DNA of 51,987 bases from Muribaculaceae bacterium (GCA_009775365.1 VSPM01000013.1:1-51987), one strand, 5' to 3'. Counted from the first letter of the stretch, positions 34,935 through 43,921 are shown. Made by a program: numbers and translations. The notes: generated by a model from the sequence alone, not told the origin.

Positions 34935-35279
34935 CTATTTTTTCTTTCTGCGAAAAAAAGAATACACTTTTCTTAAAGACCCGAACACCGTGAACCCGAG
35001 CATCGCGTAGTCGAGATAGTTGAGCCCTGTGAGAAGTTTCGACGCAATGTATCCTGTTTTGCCGGGAATGGAAGATGCCACGGAAGAAGCTGACAGCGGA
35101 TTTGAATTCTGAAGGTTACGGAAATTTCTTGCCATTTTGGTTTTGCAGAATTCTGCCTGCAGAGCCACAAGGGCACGCTGATATCTTATTTCTTCGAGAG
35201 TGTAGCCCGAGAATTTTGTTTCGGGGTTTGTAATGTTCTTTGCCGTGTTTTTGGCATTATTAATTTCGTTCATAGGCAT
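34935..35279 (-). CDS. Small protein of unknown function, coupled to a holin-like gene
   Basis: The product (114 aa) has no family I recognise. It has a polar N-terminal half (residues 1-70, one Cys) and a moderately hydrophobic segment near residues 80-103 (SKLLTGLNYLDYAMLGFTVFG), ending in a very basic RRKKK tail, so it may sit on the membrane with its tail in the cytosol. Its start overlaps the stop of the holin-like gene by one base (TAATG), a sign of translational coupling and joint function. A second ATG two codons in is an equal candidate. Confidence 0.75.
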   Translation of the reverse strand: MPMNEINNAKNTAKNITNPETKFSGYTLEEIRYQRALVALQAEFCKTKMARNFRNLQNSNPLSASSVASSIPGKTGYIASKLLTGLNYLDYAMLGFTVFGSLRKVYSFFRRKKK

Positions 35280-35641
35280 TAAGAATTATTTTTGGTGCGC
35301 TTGTCAAGGAAAAGACGGCTTACAAATTTAGCCACCGGATTAATCACGAGCTGATTTCTTAGCAAATAGACTAAAGCAAGCAGAATAAGCACAATCCCAC
35401 CCACAGAAAGATATGCAAGCGGGGGGGCCATAAACATTTTAAACACTCCGGCGAGGGCGAATAAGAACATTATAAACACCGGCAAAAGGAGCAGCATAAA
35501 AATGGCTCCTATTATCAGCACGCTCATAAGGATGATGAGTTTCTCTGCGGCTGTCAGTTTTACATATTCAATTTCGAGTTTTGCCCAGTTGACACCTTGA
35601 GAGAAAATTTCTTTTATTTCATCGGTAATTTTAGCCTTCAT
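35279..35641 (-). CDS. Phage-holin-family (PF07332-like) membrane protein
   Basis: The product (120 aa) has an amphipathic N terminus and two hydrophobic segments (about residues 35-65 and 70-92, e.g. LIILMSVLIIGAIFMLLLLP), then a basic tail ending KRTKNNS. The layout fits the chromosomal 'phage holin family' proteins that accompany YtxH-like proteins in many Bacteroidetes; these are housekeeping membrane proteins, not lysis genes. It is coupled to the next gene and preceded by two YtxH-like genes, with a terminator-like hairpin between. Confidence 0.8.
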   Translation of the reverse strand: MKAKITDEIKEIFSQGVNWAKLEIEYVKLTAAEKLIILMSVLIIGAIFMLLLLPVFIMFLFALAGVFKMFMAPPLAYLSVGGIVLILLALVYLLRNQLVINPVAKFVSRLFLDKRTKNNS

Positions 35642-35698
35642 AAAGATTTGGGGAGGTTAAATCAGGAGAGACAGGGGAGTTTGATTGTTTTCAATTAA

Positions 35699-35728
35699 AA
35701 TGAGGGAGTGGATTTCCACCCCCTCATT
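35699..35728 (-). terminator. Terminator-like hairpin between YtxH-like and holin-like genes
   Basis: AATGAGGG and GTGG pair with CCAC and CCCTCATT around a four-base loop, with a single-base bulge on each side. On the minus strand it is followed by TTTT. It could end or attenuate the YtxH-like transcript. Confidence 0.65.
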
Positions 35729-35751
35729 CAGTATTGAATAGGTAAATTCCA

Positions 35752-35946
35752 TTATTCTTCGGAATTTGCGAGTTCAGCCACAAGGGCGTCGACTTCGTCG
35801 TCGCTGATTTTGATGCCTTTCTTTTTTAGGATAGCACAAATTTTGGCGCGCACTTCAGCACCTTTTTCAGGGGCAAGAAGAATTGCAGCTCCGCATCCAA
35901 CGATTGCGCCTCCAAGAAACGCATAGAGTATATTAAGGGATTTCAT
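35752..35946 (-). CDS. YtxH-like small membrane protein
   Basis: The product (64 aa) starts with a glycine-rich membrane helix (ILYAFLGGAIVGCGAAILLA) followed at once by the PEKGAEVR motif of YtxH-like proteins and a short charged, helical tail. Such proteins are often stress-induced; the molecular role is unknown. It is a paralogue of the gene 60 bases upstream (same helix, LLxAPEKGxExR), suggesting a tandem duplication. Confidence 0.85.
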   Translation of the reverse strand: MKSLNILYAFLGGAIVGCGAAILLAPEKGAEVRAKICAILKKKGIKISDDEVDALVAELANSEE

Positions 35947-36006
35947 AACTTTAAATATATCGGTTTGACTTGTGTGGGTATTTCAACTCTCTGTCGCTGA
36001 CATTTG

Positions 36007-36210
36007 TTAGAGCACCTTTTCAATCTGGTCTTCAATCTCGTCAACGAGTTCTTCCATCTTGTCCTTCTTGAGGCAGATGCCTTTTTCTTTGAGGGCTTTG
36101 AGGATTCTCTTGCGAGTTTCGTCACCTTTTTCAGGAGCTACAAGAAGACCGACGGCTGCTCCGGCGATAGCGCCTCCGATTACAGCGCAGATTACATGGA
36201 TTGCTTTCAT
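36007..36210 (-). CDS. YtxH-like small membrane protein
   Basis: The product (67 aa) has one glycine-rich membrane helix (VICAVIGGAIAGAAVGLLVA), the PEKGDETRKR motif, and an acidic helical tail ending in a likely amphipathic coil (EELVDEIEDQIEKVL). It is the first gene of the YtxH pair and the paralogue of the next gene. The tails of the two differ while the membrane part is conserved. Confidence 0.85.
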   Translation of the reverse strand: MKAIHVICAVIGGAIAGAAVGLLVAPEKGDETRKRILKALKEKGICLKKDKMEELVDEIEDQIEKVL

Positions 36211-36343
36211 TTCTAAATGCTTTTATTTGTTATTTTTATAATTGTTAGCAGATTTTGAATGGTTTTATCAACCTATTCAATATATTTAACAATTAAACGT
36301 TGATTTTAGATTAACAGAAACGTTAATTTTTTAATTTTTTTTT

Positions 36344-36390
36344 AGAAAAATCTTTCTTACTTACTTTGCGTACATATTGTAAGAAAGATT
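36344..36390 (-). terminator. Terminator after the DUF3332 gene
   Basis: A 12-bp perfect inverted repeat (AATCTTTCTTAC at 36349-36360, GTAAGAAAGATT at 36379-36390) with an 18-base loop. On the minus strand it is followed by a short T run (TTTTTCT), 64 bases after the gene end. Confidence 0.6.
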
Positions 36391-36453
36391 CTGCGTATGC
36401 ATAACCAACGATTTTATTGTGTATTATATTGCGTGGATTCTATGATACGTCTG

Positions 36454-36999
36454 TTAAATTGCAAGCGTGGAACTTGCTTTTGTAGCCTCAGCATACGCCA
36501 TTATTCCGGATTCGGAGAGTTCGACCATTCTGAAATCTCCCTCTGGGGTTATCATTTTAACATGATTTTCATCAATCATGGTCATGAACGGGTATGTTTC
36601 GCCATTGGGTGTGGCTACAGCCCAAGTGTCGGATTCGTCGTCGAAGTCAAGGCGCATTTCATCTCCATTGGGTGATGTGACTGTGTAGCCTTTGCCGTCG
36701 CAGGCGATATAGTAGCGTCCGTGGTCGGTGTCGACTACTTTTGTTGATGCTTCTACCGGATTGTTGCCGCTCCAGAATTCAATTGAATTAAGCACAAGAA
36801 GGTCGGCGATTGAAGTCACCTCATAGACGGGTAGAATCCAAAACGCAAAAAATACGAGTTCGTTCACAAATTTTGAGCCAACCTGATTGTTCCATGAAAG
36901 CACTTTATTAGTGAGCGCGAATTTTCCGATGCAAGACTGGAGTGGGAGTGTGGCGGCCAGCAGGATAAGAGCGGCCACGGTGATGGAGTTTTTTTTCAT
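36454..36999 (-). CDS. DUF3332 family lipoprotein
   Basis: The product (181 aa) has a lipoprotein signal peptide ending LPLQSC (Cys23) and the DUF3332 signature FALTNKVLSWNNQVG with VNELVFFAFWILPVYEV, followed by SIEFWSGNNP. The C-terminal half is a repetitive beta part (YTVTSPNGDEM, WAVATPNGETY, VKMITPEGDF) that looks like short beta-hairpin repeats with a PNG/PEG turn. Function unknown. It is downstream of the lytic transglycosylase gene by 38 bases on the same strand, so an envelope role is likely. Confidence 0.9.
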   Translation of the reverse strand: MKKNSITVAALILLAATLPLQSCIGKFALTNKVLSWNNQVGSKFVNELVFFAFWILPVYEVTSIADLLVLNSIEFWSGNNPVEASTKVVDTDHGRYYIACDGKGYTVTSPNGDEMRLDFDDESDTWAVATPNGETYPFMTMIDENHVKMITPEGDFRMVELSESGIMAYAEATKASSTLAI

Positions 37000-37037
37000 A
37001 TTGGATGTGGAATTTATTGTTTGGGTTATTAAGAAAT

Positions 37038-38435
37038 TTAGTGTGCAACTGATTTAAAGTATTCGAAAACGCTCATTACACGTTCCACGAATTCTGTTGT
37101 TTCACGGCCTCTGAAGTAACCGTTTTTCACTACAGGGTCATTATAATACAGTGGCCTTGATTTCATAAGCGCCGCCTCGCTTACGTTTCCAAGCCACACT
37201 TCAGGGTTTAATCCGTGTTTTGATGCCAATTCAATGGCATCGAATATATGCCCCAGGCCGCAATTGTAGGATGCAATCACAAAGCGCATTCTTTCTTCCG
37301 GGTCGGGCACTTTGGGTGCAAGTGCTGCATCCAGTTTTTTCAGCAGGCGTGCGGCTCCGAGAATGTTGGCGTCGGGATTGCTGATGCTTTCAGGTTTTAT
37401 TCCCACAGCTTTTGCCGTAGACGGCATGAGCTGCATGATTCCTCTGGCTCCGGCCCATGACTCAACATTATTGTCGAATCTTGATTCGTTGAATCCTATT
37501 GCAGCGAGCAGCCGCCAGTCATATCCGGCCACAGAAGAATGGCGTTTAAACAGATTGTCGTAGGGTGAGATGCTGCCGCCTTTTCTAATCTTCAGTCCGA
37601 ATGCCAGGGCAGGGTCTTCATAAGGGGCGGAATTTTTGCTTATTTCAAAATACTTTTTGTAGATTGCGCGAAGAGTCTCCGAATTGTCTCGTCTTTTTTC
37701 CCAGCGGTCAAGCCTGGCGGCAAGAGAATCGCAGTCATTCCTTACAGCCCATGAGGCATATTGGTCAAGACTGATTTTCATATCGATGTCGAGCCGGGGG
37801 TAATATGATTTGTTGAGTTCTGCAATGTCGGAGTCGACTACCGTGAGCGGTATTTCTCCGTGGTCTACCATTTCAATGAGGTCTTCCGTTATAAGGGAGT
37901 CGCGGCTTATGGGCACAATGTCGATCCCTCCTCCGAGTTCTTTGTTGAGGTTGTTGAGCCTGTAATGATATTTTGAATCTTGCTCTACATACACTGTTTT
38001 GCCAACAAGTTCGGTGACATCGGAAATTCTGTTTTTTCCCGCCGGCTGCACAAGCACCTGCCATGTCACTTCCTTATGTCCGCAATGTTTTACTATCTTA
38101 TTATATTCTTCTATAGATGGCACCGGGTAAGCAGCGAGGTCAGCCTCTCCTTCGCTCACCATTCTTAAAAGTGACTGCAGGGATGAGGCTACTTTCAGGT
38201 CGAGCACCATTCCTTCGTCATCGGCGAATCTTTTCAGGTTTTCATAATCGAATCCCATCTGCTGCCCTCTGTAATTAAAATAAGAGGTGGGCCCGTAAAG
38301 CGTTGCGGCATGCAAAGTGTCGGGCACAATAGATACATGTTTATCTTCATTGTCCTGTTTTGCATGATTTGAGCCGCAGGCAGTGAGTGCTATCAGTGCC
38401 GCAGAGATTGCAATATGAATAAAAGATGTAGCCAT
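37038..38435 (-). CDS. MltF-like lytic transglycosylase lipoprotein
   Basis: The product (465 aa) has a lipobox (ALTAC, Cys20), then a periplasmic solute-binding-like domain (about residues 55-270, e.g. FADDEGMVLDLK, ELVGKTVYV) and a C-terminal SLT lytic transglycosylase domain. That domain shows the catalytic Glu in AAIGFNESRFDN and the GARGIMQLMPSTAKAVGI motif. This is the MltF architecture: cleavage of peptidoglycan glycan strands with anhydro-product formation, tethered to a membrane, with the N domain regulating activity through muropeptide binding. A -7-like TAACTTTG lies at 38451-38444 on its strand. Confidence 0.92.
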   Translation of the reverse strand: MATSFIHIAISAALIALTACGSNHAKQDNEDKHVSIVPDTLHAATLYGPTSYFNYRGQQMGFDYENLKRFADDEGMVLDLKVASSLQSLLRMVSEGEADLAAYPVPSIEEYNKIVKHCGHKEVTWQVLVQPAGKNRISDVTELVGKTVYVEQDSKYHYRLNNLNKELGGGIDIVPISRDSLITEDLIEMVDHGEIPLTVVDSDIAELNKSYYPRLDIDMKISLDQYASWAVRNDCDSLAARLDRWEKRRDNSETLRAIYKKYFEISKNSAPYEDPALAFGLKIRKGGSISPYDNLFKRHSSVAGYDWRLLAAIGFNESRFDNNVESWAGARGIMQLMPSTAKAVGIKPESISNPDANILGAARLLKKLDAALAPKVPDPEERMRFVIASYNCGLGHIFDAIELASKHGLNPEVWLGNVSEAALMKSRPLYYNDPVVKNGYFRGRETTEFVERVMSVFEYFKSVAH

Positions 38436-38584
38436 CTATTATGCAAAGTTAAAAAAAGATTTTAAAACTTGTTGTTATTAATTGATAAATGTTGAACACA
38501 TTCAAAAGGTTCATTTTGTATGAACAAAGCATGAGTTTGCCGGAATGTGGTTTTGTCTAAGTAGTCACAACATCGCGGAGCGTT

Positions 38585-38645
38585 CATGATTCTACTCATA
38601 ATTCTACTCATAATTCTAATCATAGTATTCATGATTCTATTCATA
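38585..38645. repeat. 12-bp imperfect tandem repeat at the 3' end of umuC
   Basis: Units CATGATTCTACT, CATAATTCTACT, CATAATTCTAAT, a nine-base deleted unit CATAGTATT, and CATGATTCTATT run head to tail. The last unit supplies the end of umuC (stop at 38637-38639), and the others lie in the 3' flank. Confidence 0.8.
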
Positions 38646-39899
38646 GACAGACGGCGCCTGAAATGATGATGAATAACCGTCGTTGTGCCCGGGATGCTCT
38701 TTGGCGAGTTGCGAGGCGAGTTTTATAAGGGGGCTTCCGATGTTGTTGTTAAGAGAATCGACCACTTTCATTAGGCGTGGCTCGAACTGATTGCAATGTT
38801 GCTCTTCACATGATGTATCCATGTCGAAAAGCGATCCTACAATCGATTTTGACGGCGCAATGTCAGATAGAATCACGCCTGCGCGTTTATAAAGATTGCC
38901 GTTGCGGAATATCTTGTCAAGTCCATATATGGCGGCATCAACAATGCCTGTTGTCTCAGATGAATAATTAGGAAGGTTCAGAGAAATTTCCGGCCGGAAT
39001 TTCCCGCGTTCAGGATGAAATCTATTTGAACGCAGAAACACGCTCACAATTCTGCACGCAGCGTTCATTGCGCGAAGTCTTCGTGCGCAGTCGGCGCTAT
39101 AAATGGCAATCCTCGCTCTGATGAAGTCATAGTCGCCCACATCATAAGGGAAAGTGCGAGTCTCGCTTATTGATTCTTGTATTTTTCTTGAGACATGATT
39201 AAGTTCGATGCAATCCACTCCATGCAGTTCAAGCCATGAACGTTCACCGTTGACGCCAAAGTTGCTTCTGACCCATTGCCGGTCGCGCAAGGCAAAGTCG
39301 GCTACTGTGAATATCCCTGATAGGTACATTCTCTTAGAAAGTCGTCGCCCAATTCCCCAGAGGTCGGATATTTTGACAGAGCGAAGCAAATTGTGCATGT
39401 CGTCGGTTTCGGCTAGCACGCCTACTCGCAAAAGGCTATTTTTGCAGCTTTCTGTCACGAGCTTTGAGAGAGTCTTTGTTTTTGCAAAGCCAATTGTGAC
39501 CGGGATATGGATTTCATTCCAGCATGTGCTGCATATTTCCTCGCCGATACATCTAAGCAGATCTATTGGGATCCCATCCACCTTTAGGAATGCCTCATCT
39601 ACAGAATAATCAATAGTGTCCGGCACATATCTGCGGAAAATATCGTGCACTTTAAGGCTTATTTCCCGATAGAGCAAATGATTGCCTGACAGCGCTATTA
39701 ATTCTCCCGCGCGGATTTTGTCTTTAATTTCAAATACGGGCTGTCCCATTTTTACACCAAGTGCCTTGGCTTCGTTGCTTCGGGCCACGACGCATCCGTC
39801 GTTATTGCTCATGACCACTACAGCTTTCCCTTCAAGAGAAGGGTTGATGGTTCGTTCGCATGAAACAAAGAAATTATTGCAGTCTGCCAGTCCGATCAT
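38637..39899 (-). CDS. umuC: Y-family DNA polymerase, UmuC-like
   Basis: The product (420 aa) is a translesion polymerase of the Pol V catalytic type. The N terminus IGLADCNNFFVSCER holds the first catalytic Asp (Asp6) and the palm motif TIDYSVDEAFL near residue 100 the others. VVMSNNDGCVVARSNEAKALG is diagnostic of UmuC. The C-terminal DUF4113-like part (LMKVVDSLNNN, SPLIKLASQ) is present, but the protein ends at QAPSVYE, a few residues short of the usual tail, where a tandem repeat begins. The start codon overlaps the recQ stop (ATGA). No umuD gene lies beside it. Confidence 0.92.
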   Translation of the reverse strand: MIGLADCNNFFVSCERTINPSLEGKAVVVMSNNDGCVVARSNEAKALGVKMGQPVFEIKDKIRAGELIALSGNHLLYREISLKVHDIFRRYVPDTIDYSVDEAFLKVDGIPIDLLRCIGEEICSTCWNEIHIPVTIGFAKTKTLSKLVTESCKNSLLRVGVLAETDDMHNLLRSVKISDLWGIGRRLSKRMYLSGIFTVADFALRDRQWVRSNFGVNGERSWLELHGVDCIELNHVSRKIQESISETRTFPYDVGDYDFIRARIAIYSADCARRLRAMNAACRIVSVFLRSNRFHPERGKFRPEISLNLPNYSSETTGIVDAAIYGLDKIFRNGNLYKRAGVILSDIAPSKSIVGSLFDMDTSCEEQHCNQFEPRLMKVVDSLNNNIGSPLIKLASQLAKEHPGHNDGYSSSFQAPSVYE

Positions 39900-41815
39900 G
39901 ATTGTGATATGTTAAGCTTGTAGGTGAAGTTTTCGCACACAATAAACCCTTCGTTGCAAAGAAAGTTAACAACAGCGGCGGTTGCCTCAGAGTTTTTTCC
40001 ACAAAGTCTTTCAAGAGTAGGCAGCATTGCCCCTTGCGGGCGTTCTTTAAGGAAACCGATCACTCTTTTTGCAATGTCTTCGGATGATAATGCGGAATGC
40101 CGCGATGTTTTTCGGTTGTCGCGACAGATGTCGCATTTCGTGCATTCGCCTGAATTTTCCTCTCCGAAATAAGAGAGCATCTTTTCAACTCTGCATCCGG
40201 TCTTGCTGAAAGTGTAGTCGAGCATGGCTTCAGTGCGATGCTGCATATTTAGCATGCGTTTTTCATATATGTTTTTCCCTATGATAAGATTGTCAGTTTC
40301 TTCTCGAGATGTCGGGAAGTATATCATAGGGAGTCCGGAGTGAGGTATGTAGCTTGCAATTTTGCGGCGTGAGATCTCAAGGGCGGCCTCATATACTTTT
40401 TGTTCGGTAAAGTTGCATCTGGCCGCTATTTCGGATTCGCGGATGTAGACATAGTCGGAGAACAGGCCGGTGTATAGTCTGAGCATAGCGGACAGAACTT
40501 GTTCCGCTTCAGCCGAAAGGTCATGAATATCATAAAGGTCTTCTCTGTCGCAGATGAACCTTATTCTTGACCTGCTGTCGGGGTCTTCAATGAAATGCAA
40601 ATATCCGGCTTGTGATAGAAGCCTAAGAGATGACCGGCATTGGCGTTCCTGTATTTCAAACACCCTGCAAAACTTTTCTATGTTGAATTCTCTCACAGAA
40701 TCATATCCCTCACCAATGCTCAAGTGAAGAAAATTGCAGACTCTTTCGTAGGTTTTCTTTATAATTTTCCTGTCGGGGAATGCTTCTGTGACACGGCGGC
40801 GCATCACGGCCGAATCAGTCTTTGCAGCAAGAAGCACGGCAAAAGACTGAAGTCCGTCACGTCCGGCGCGCCCGGCCTCCTGATAGTATTCTTCGAGGGA
40901 TGGAGGCAGGTCATAGTGAATCACAACGCGCACATCAGGTTTGTCGATGCCCATGCCGAATGCGTTTGTGGCCACCATCACTCTTACAGTTCCGGACTGC
41001 CAGTCGTTTTGGCGCTGCTCTTTGATAGCAAATTCGAGGCCGGCATGATAATATGTGGCGGAAATGTCGGCAGAGGCAAGAAATTCAGCTATCTCTCTAC
41101 ATTTTTTCCGGCTTCTGACATATACGATGGAAGACCCTGATGTTCTCGACAAGATGTGCAGCACGTCATGGATCTTTGTGGCCGATGATCTCACAATGTA
41201 GCTGATGTTATTGCGTGCGAAACTTTTACGAAACACGTTCTCTTTCCGGAACTTCAGTTGCGACATGATGTCTTTCACAACTTCCGGAGTGGCTGTGGCT
41301 GTGAGCGCCATGACTGGTGCGTCAGGCTTTATTTTTCTCAATGAATTGATGTTGAGGTATGACGGCCTGAAATCATATCCCCATTGAGAGATGCAGTGAG
41401 CTTCGTCTACGACAATAATATTGACTTTTATCTGGCGTAACTCAAGCATGAATCTGTCGTTGGCAAGTCGTTCAGGCGCTATATACAGGAAACGTGCGTT
41501 GCCGTTTGTGAGTTTCTCCCAGGCTAACCTTGATTCGGAGGCCGTCATTCCTGAATGGAAATAAACTGCTTTGAGATGATGGCGCCTGAGATTGTCGACC
41601 TGGTCTTTCATGAGAGATATGAGAGGGGTGACAACCAGTGTGACTCCTGATTCAAATGTTAGCCCCGGAACTTGGAAGGTGATAGATTTTCCGCCGCCGG
41701 TAGGCATTAATCCAAGAGTGTCGTTGCCTGCCAGAACGGAATTGATAATGTCTTCTTGCAAGGGCCTGAAAGAATCATAGCCCCAATATTTTTTGAGGAT
41801 CAGATGAATGTTCAT
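39896..41815 (-). CDS. recQ: ATP-dependent DNA helicase RecQ
   Basis: The product (639 aa from the ATG at 41815) is a superfamily 2 3'-5' helicase. Visible: Walker A PTGGGKS at residues 38-44, DEAHCISQWGYDFRPSY, TATATPEVV, the GRAGRDG motif VI, and the RecQ-C zinc cluster (CTKCDIC). There is no obvious HRDC domain; the last 60 residues are a winged-helix-like KERPQGAMLPTLERLCG part. A 16-residue longer start at 41863 lacks family support. It lies between recJ (114 bases) and umuC (4-base overlap), forming a repair operon. Confidence 0.95.
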   Translation of the reverse strand: MNIHLILKKYWGYDSFRPLQEDIINSVLAGNDTLGLMPTGGGKSITFQVPGLTFESGVTLVVTPLISLMKDQVDNLRRHHLKAVYFHSGMTASESRLAWEKLTNGNARFLYIAPERLANDRFMLELRQIKVNIIVVDEAHCISQWGYDFRPSYLNINSLRKIKPDAPVMALTATATPEVVKDIMSQLKFRKENVFRKSFARNNISYIVRSSATKIHDVLHILSRTSGSSIVYVRSRKKCREIAEFLASADISATYYHAGLEFAIKEQRQNDWQSGTVRVMVATNAFGMGIDKPDVRVVIHYDLPPSLEEYYQEAGRAGRDGLQSFAVLLAAKTDSAVMRRRVTEAFPDRKIIKKTYERVCNFLHLSIGEGYDSVREFNIEKFCRVFEIQERQCRSSLRLLSQAGYLHFIEDPDSRSRIRFICDREDLYDIHDLSAEAEQVLSAMLRLYTGLFSDYVYIRESEIAARCNFTEQKVYEAALEISRRKIASYIPHSGLPMIYFPTSREETDNLIIGKNIYEKRMLNMQHRTEAMLDYTFSKTGCRVEKMLSYFGEENSGECTKCDICRDNRKTSRHSALSSEDIAKRVIGFLKERPQGAMLPTLERLCGKNSEATAAVVNFLCNEGFIVCENFTYKLNISQS

Positions 41816-41928
41816 AACTTGTTTTATAGCGGAAAAAAGAGAGGGAGATGCCGATTGTGGCAAGAAGAGGAAGGACTAAGAGGGAGTTGTGCTGTAATGC
41901 TGCATTTGGGTCAGAATGTACGCATCGG

Positions 41929-43659
41929 TCACTCTGAGGGGCGGATATCGCGAATCATGAGCTGCACGGAGTCGAGATTGCCGGAATGTTTTGTCTGCTC
42001 TATAGTGTAGCAGATGTCGATTGGCTTATGAGCATGAATATGCTCAAAATAGGGAGCCATGTTGAAAGCAATAGCATTGATCACTCGGCTTGTGCTGTTG
42101 TCTTCAAGTTCCAGTTTTATATGTTCAAGATTTTTGCCAACAAGTTTGCTGGTCCCGAAGTCAAACACATTGCGTGTGCAAAACACGGGGTTTTGATTTC
42201 CAGGCCCAAACGGATTAAATTTCTTGAGATATGCCACAAGCTCAGGAGTGATGTCGGCGAAATCAATCATAGCGTCGATGTCAATCATAGGGGTGAGCTG
42301 GTTGGGCTGTATGTGGGTTGCCACATACTCTTCAAAGCGGCGTCTGAACTCAGGGATATTCTCTTCTTTTAAAGAGAGCCCCACTGCATATGTGTGGCCG
42401 CCGAAATTTTCCAGCAGGTCACGAGTTGAATTAACGGCAGAATATATGTCGAAGCCTTGCACGGAGCGGGAAGAGCCGGTAGCCATTCCATTTGAATATG
42501 TGAGCACGACGGATGGCTTGTAGTATAGTTCCGTAAGGCGGGAGGCCACTATTCCGATAATGCCTTTATGCCAGTCTTTGTTGTAGACCACAATGGAGCG
42601 TTTCCCATGAATAATGTTTACATTCTTGCCGATGAGCGTGTTGGCCTCCTCTGTGATTTTTTTATCAAGCTCTTTCCTGTCTTTGTTATATTGATCGATG
42701 TCTTTCCCCTTTTCATAGGCATCGTGCAGGTCGCGGCATACGAGGAGGTCAACGGCTTCTATTCCGCTTTGCATTCGTCCGGATGCGTTTATCCGGGGCC
42801 CGATCTTGAAAATCACGTCGCTGATTGTGATGTCTTTGTTTGTGAGTTTGCAAAGTCTTATGATGCTCCTGAGCCCGAGATTCGGGTTTGAATTCAGCCT
42901 GCGCAAACCGTGATATGCCATTACGCGGTTTTCGCCTGTGATAGGCACAATGTCGGCTGCTATGCTCACGGCCACAAGGTCAAGAAGAGATTCAAGTTCG
43001 TTATGATTGGAGAGCCCGTTGCTCAGGGCAAAGGCTTGCATGAATTTAAAACCTACTCCACATCCCGACAGGTGAGAACAAGGATAGGAGGAACCTGGCA
43101 TCTTAGGGTTAAGTATTGCCACTGCAGGAGGCAAAATCTCGTCAGGCACATGATGGTCGCATATGATGAAGTCTATGCCTTTTTCTTTAGCATAAGCAAT
43201 TTCATCGATTGCCTTAATGCCGCAGTCGAGCACGATTACAAGTTTTACGTCGTTTTCTGCAGCATATTCGATGCTTTTAAGCGATATTCCATATCCTTCT
43301 TCATATCTTGTGGGTATGTAATATTCGATATTGCTGTAGTAATTCTGCAAGTATTTATAGACTAATGCCACGGCAGTTGTTCCGTCGACATCATAGTCGC
43401 CATAAATCATGATTCTTTCTTTCGCTCCCATGGCCTTGTTCAATCTGTTGACGGCTTTGTCCATATCCGGCATCAGGAATGGGTCGTGAAGGTCGGCGAT
43501 TGCAGGCGAAAAGAAAGCCTGAGCGCCTCTGGGGGTATTGACTCCTCTCCTTATCAGCAATTCTGCAATAGGGGCCGCTCCGCCGCATTGCGACAGCATT
43601 TCTTCGGCTTGTGTTTTTTGCTGAAGGGTGAGAGGTTGGTAGTTCCACTTGGTTATCAT
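41929..43659 (-). CDS. recJ: Single-stranded-DNA-specific 5'-3' exonuclease RecJ
   Basis: The product (576 aa from the ATG at 43659) has the DHH phosphoesterase motifs: IYGDYDVDGTTA (metal-binding Asp), VLDCGIKA, CDHHVP (the DHH motif) and the RINASGR motif, plus the DHHA1 segment (GGHTYAVGLSL). RecJ resects 5' ends for recombinational repair and mismatch repair. The open frame continues to 43944, but the predicted promoter lies at 43762-43793, so the ATG at 43659 (MITKWNYQPL) is chosen. It leads the recJ-recQ-umuC operon. Confidence 0.95.
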   Translation of the reverse strand: MITKWNYQPLTLQQKTQAEEMLSQCGGAAPIAELLIRRGVNTPRGAQAFFSPAIADLHDPFLMPDMDKAVNRLNKAMGAKERIMIYGDYDVDGTTAVALVYKYLQNYYSNIEYYIPTRYEEGYGISLKSIEYAAENDVKLVIVLDCGIKAIDEIAYAKEKGIDFIICDHHVPDEILPPAVAILNPKMPGSSYPCSHLSGCGVGFKFMQAFALSNGLSNHNELESLLDLVAVSIAADIVPITGENRVMAYHGLRRLNSNPNLGLRSIIRLCKLTNKDITISDVIFKIGPRINASGRMQSGIEAVDLLVCRDLHDAYEKGKDIDQYNKDRKELDKKITEEANTLIGKNVNIIHGKRSIVVYNKDWHKGIIGIVASRLTELYYKPSVVLTYSNGMATGSSRSVQGFDIYSAVNSTRDLLENFGGHTYAVGLSLKEENIPEFRRRFEEYVATHIQPNQLTPMIDIDAMIDFADITPELVAYLKKFNPFGPGNQNPVFCTRNVFDFGTSKLVGKNLEHIKLELEDNSTSRVINAIAFNMAPYFEHIHAHKPIDICYTIEQTKHSGNLDSVQLMIRDIRPSE

Positions 43660-43761
43660 CTCTGACTGGAAAATATGAAGGCTGAACTCTAAAGGAGTCC
43701 GGAGCGTAGTTAATCGAAGGTTAACGCAATGTGCGTCGCCACGAGGATGCGAGATAGAGTG

Positions 43762-43793
43762 CAAATGTATAAAAAAAAAGTGGTGTTTGCAAA
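43762..43793 (-). promoter_or_regulatory. Promoter for recJ-recQ-umuC
   Basis: On the minus strand TTTG (43793-43790), exactly 20 bases, then TACATTTG (43769-43762). It gives a leader of about 95 bases. No LexA-like palindrome was recognised around it. Confidence 0.75.
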
Positions 43794-43921
43794 TATATGG
43801 CGGGCTTGAGGTAGGGAGATTAAGGTTTTTTAAGTACATTTGCAGTCTGAATTTTGATAGCGTAAATATCGACAGATTTTGGATGCGCCTGTCAGTATTC
43901 AGCTGCGGAAAATAATATATA

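Noticed and set aside
38462..38644. 60-codon frame after umuC (repetitive RIMSRIMS start)
   Set aside because: The N terminus merely translates the 12-bp tandem repeat and the rest shows no family pattern. It is better explained as a repeat.
40640..41140. 166-codon plus-strand frame inside recQ
   Set aside because: Shadow of recQ, whose motifs are complete.
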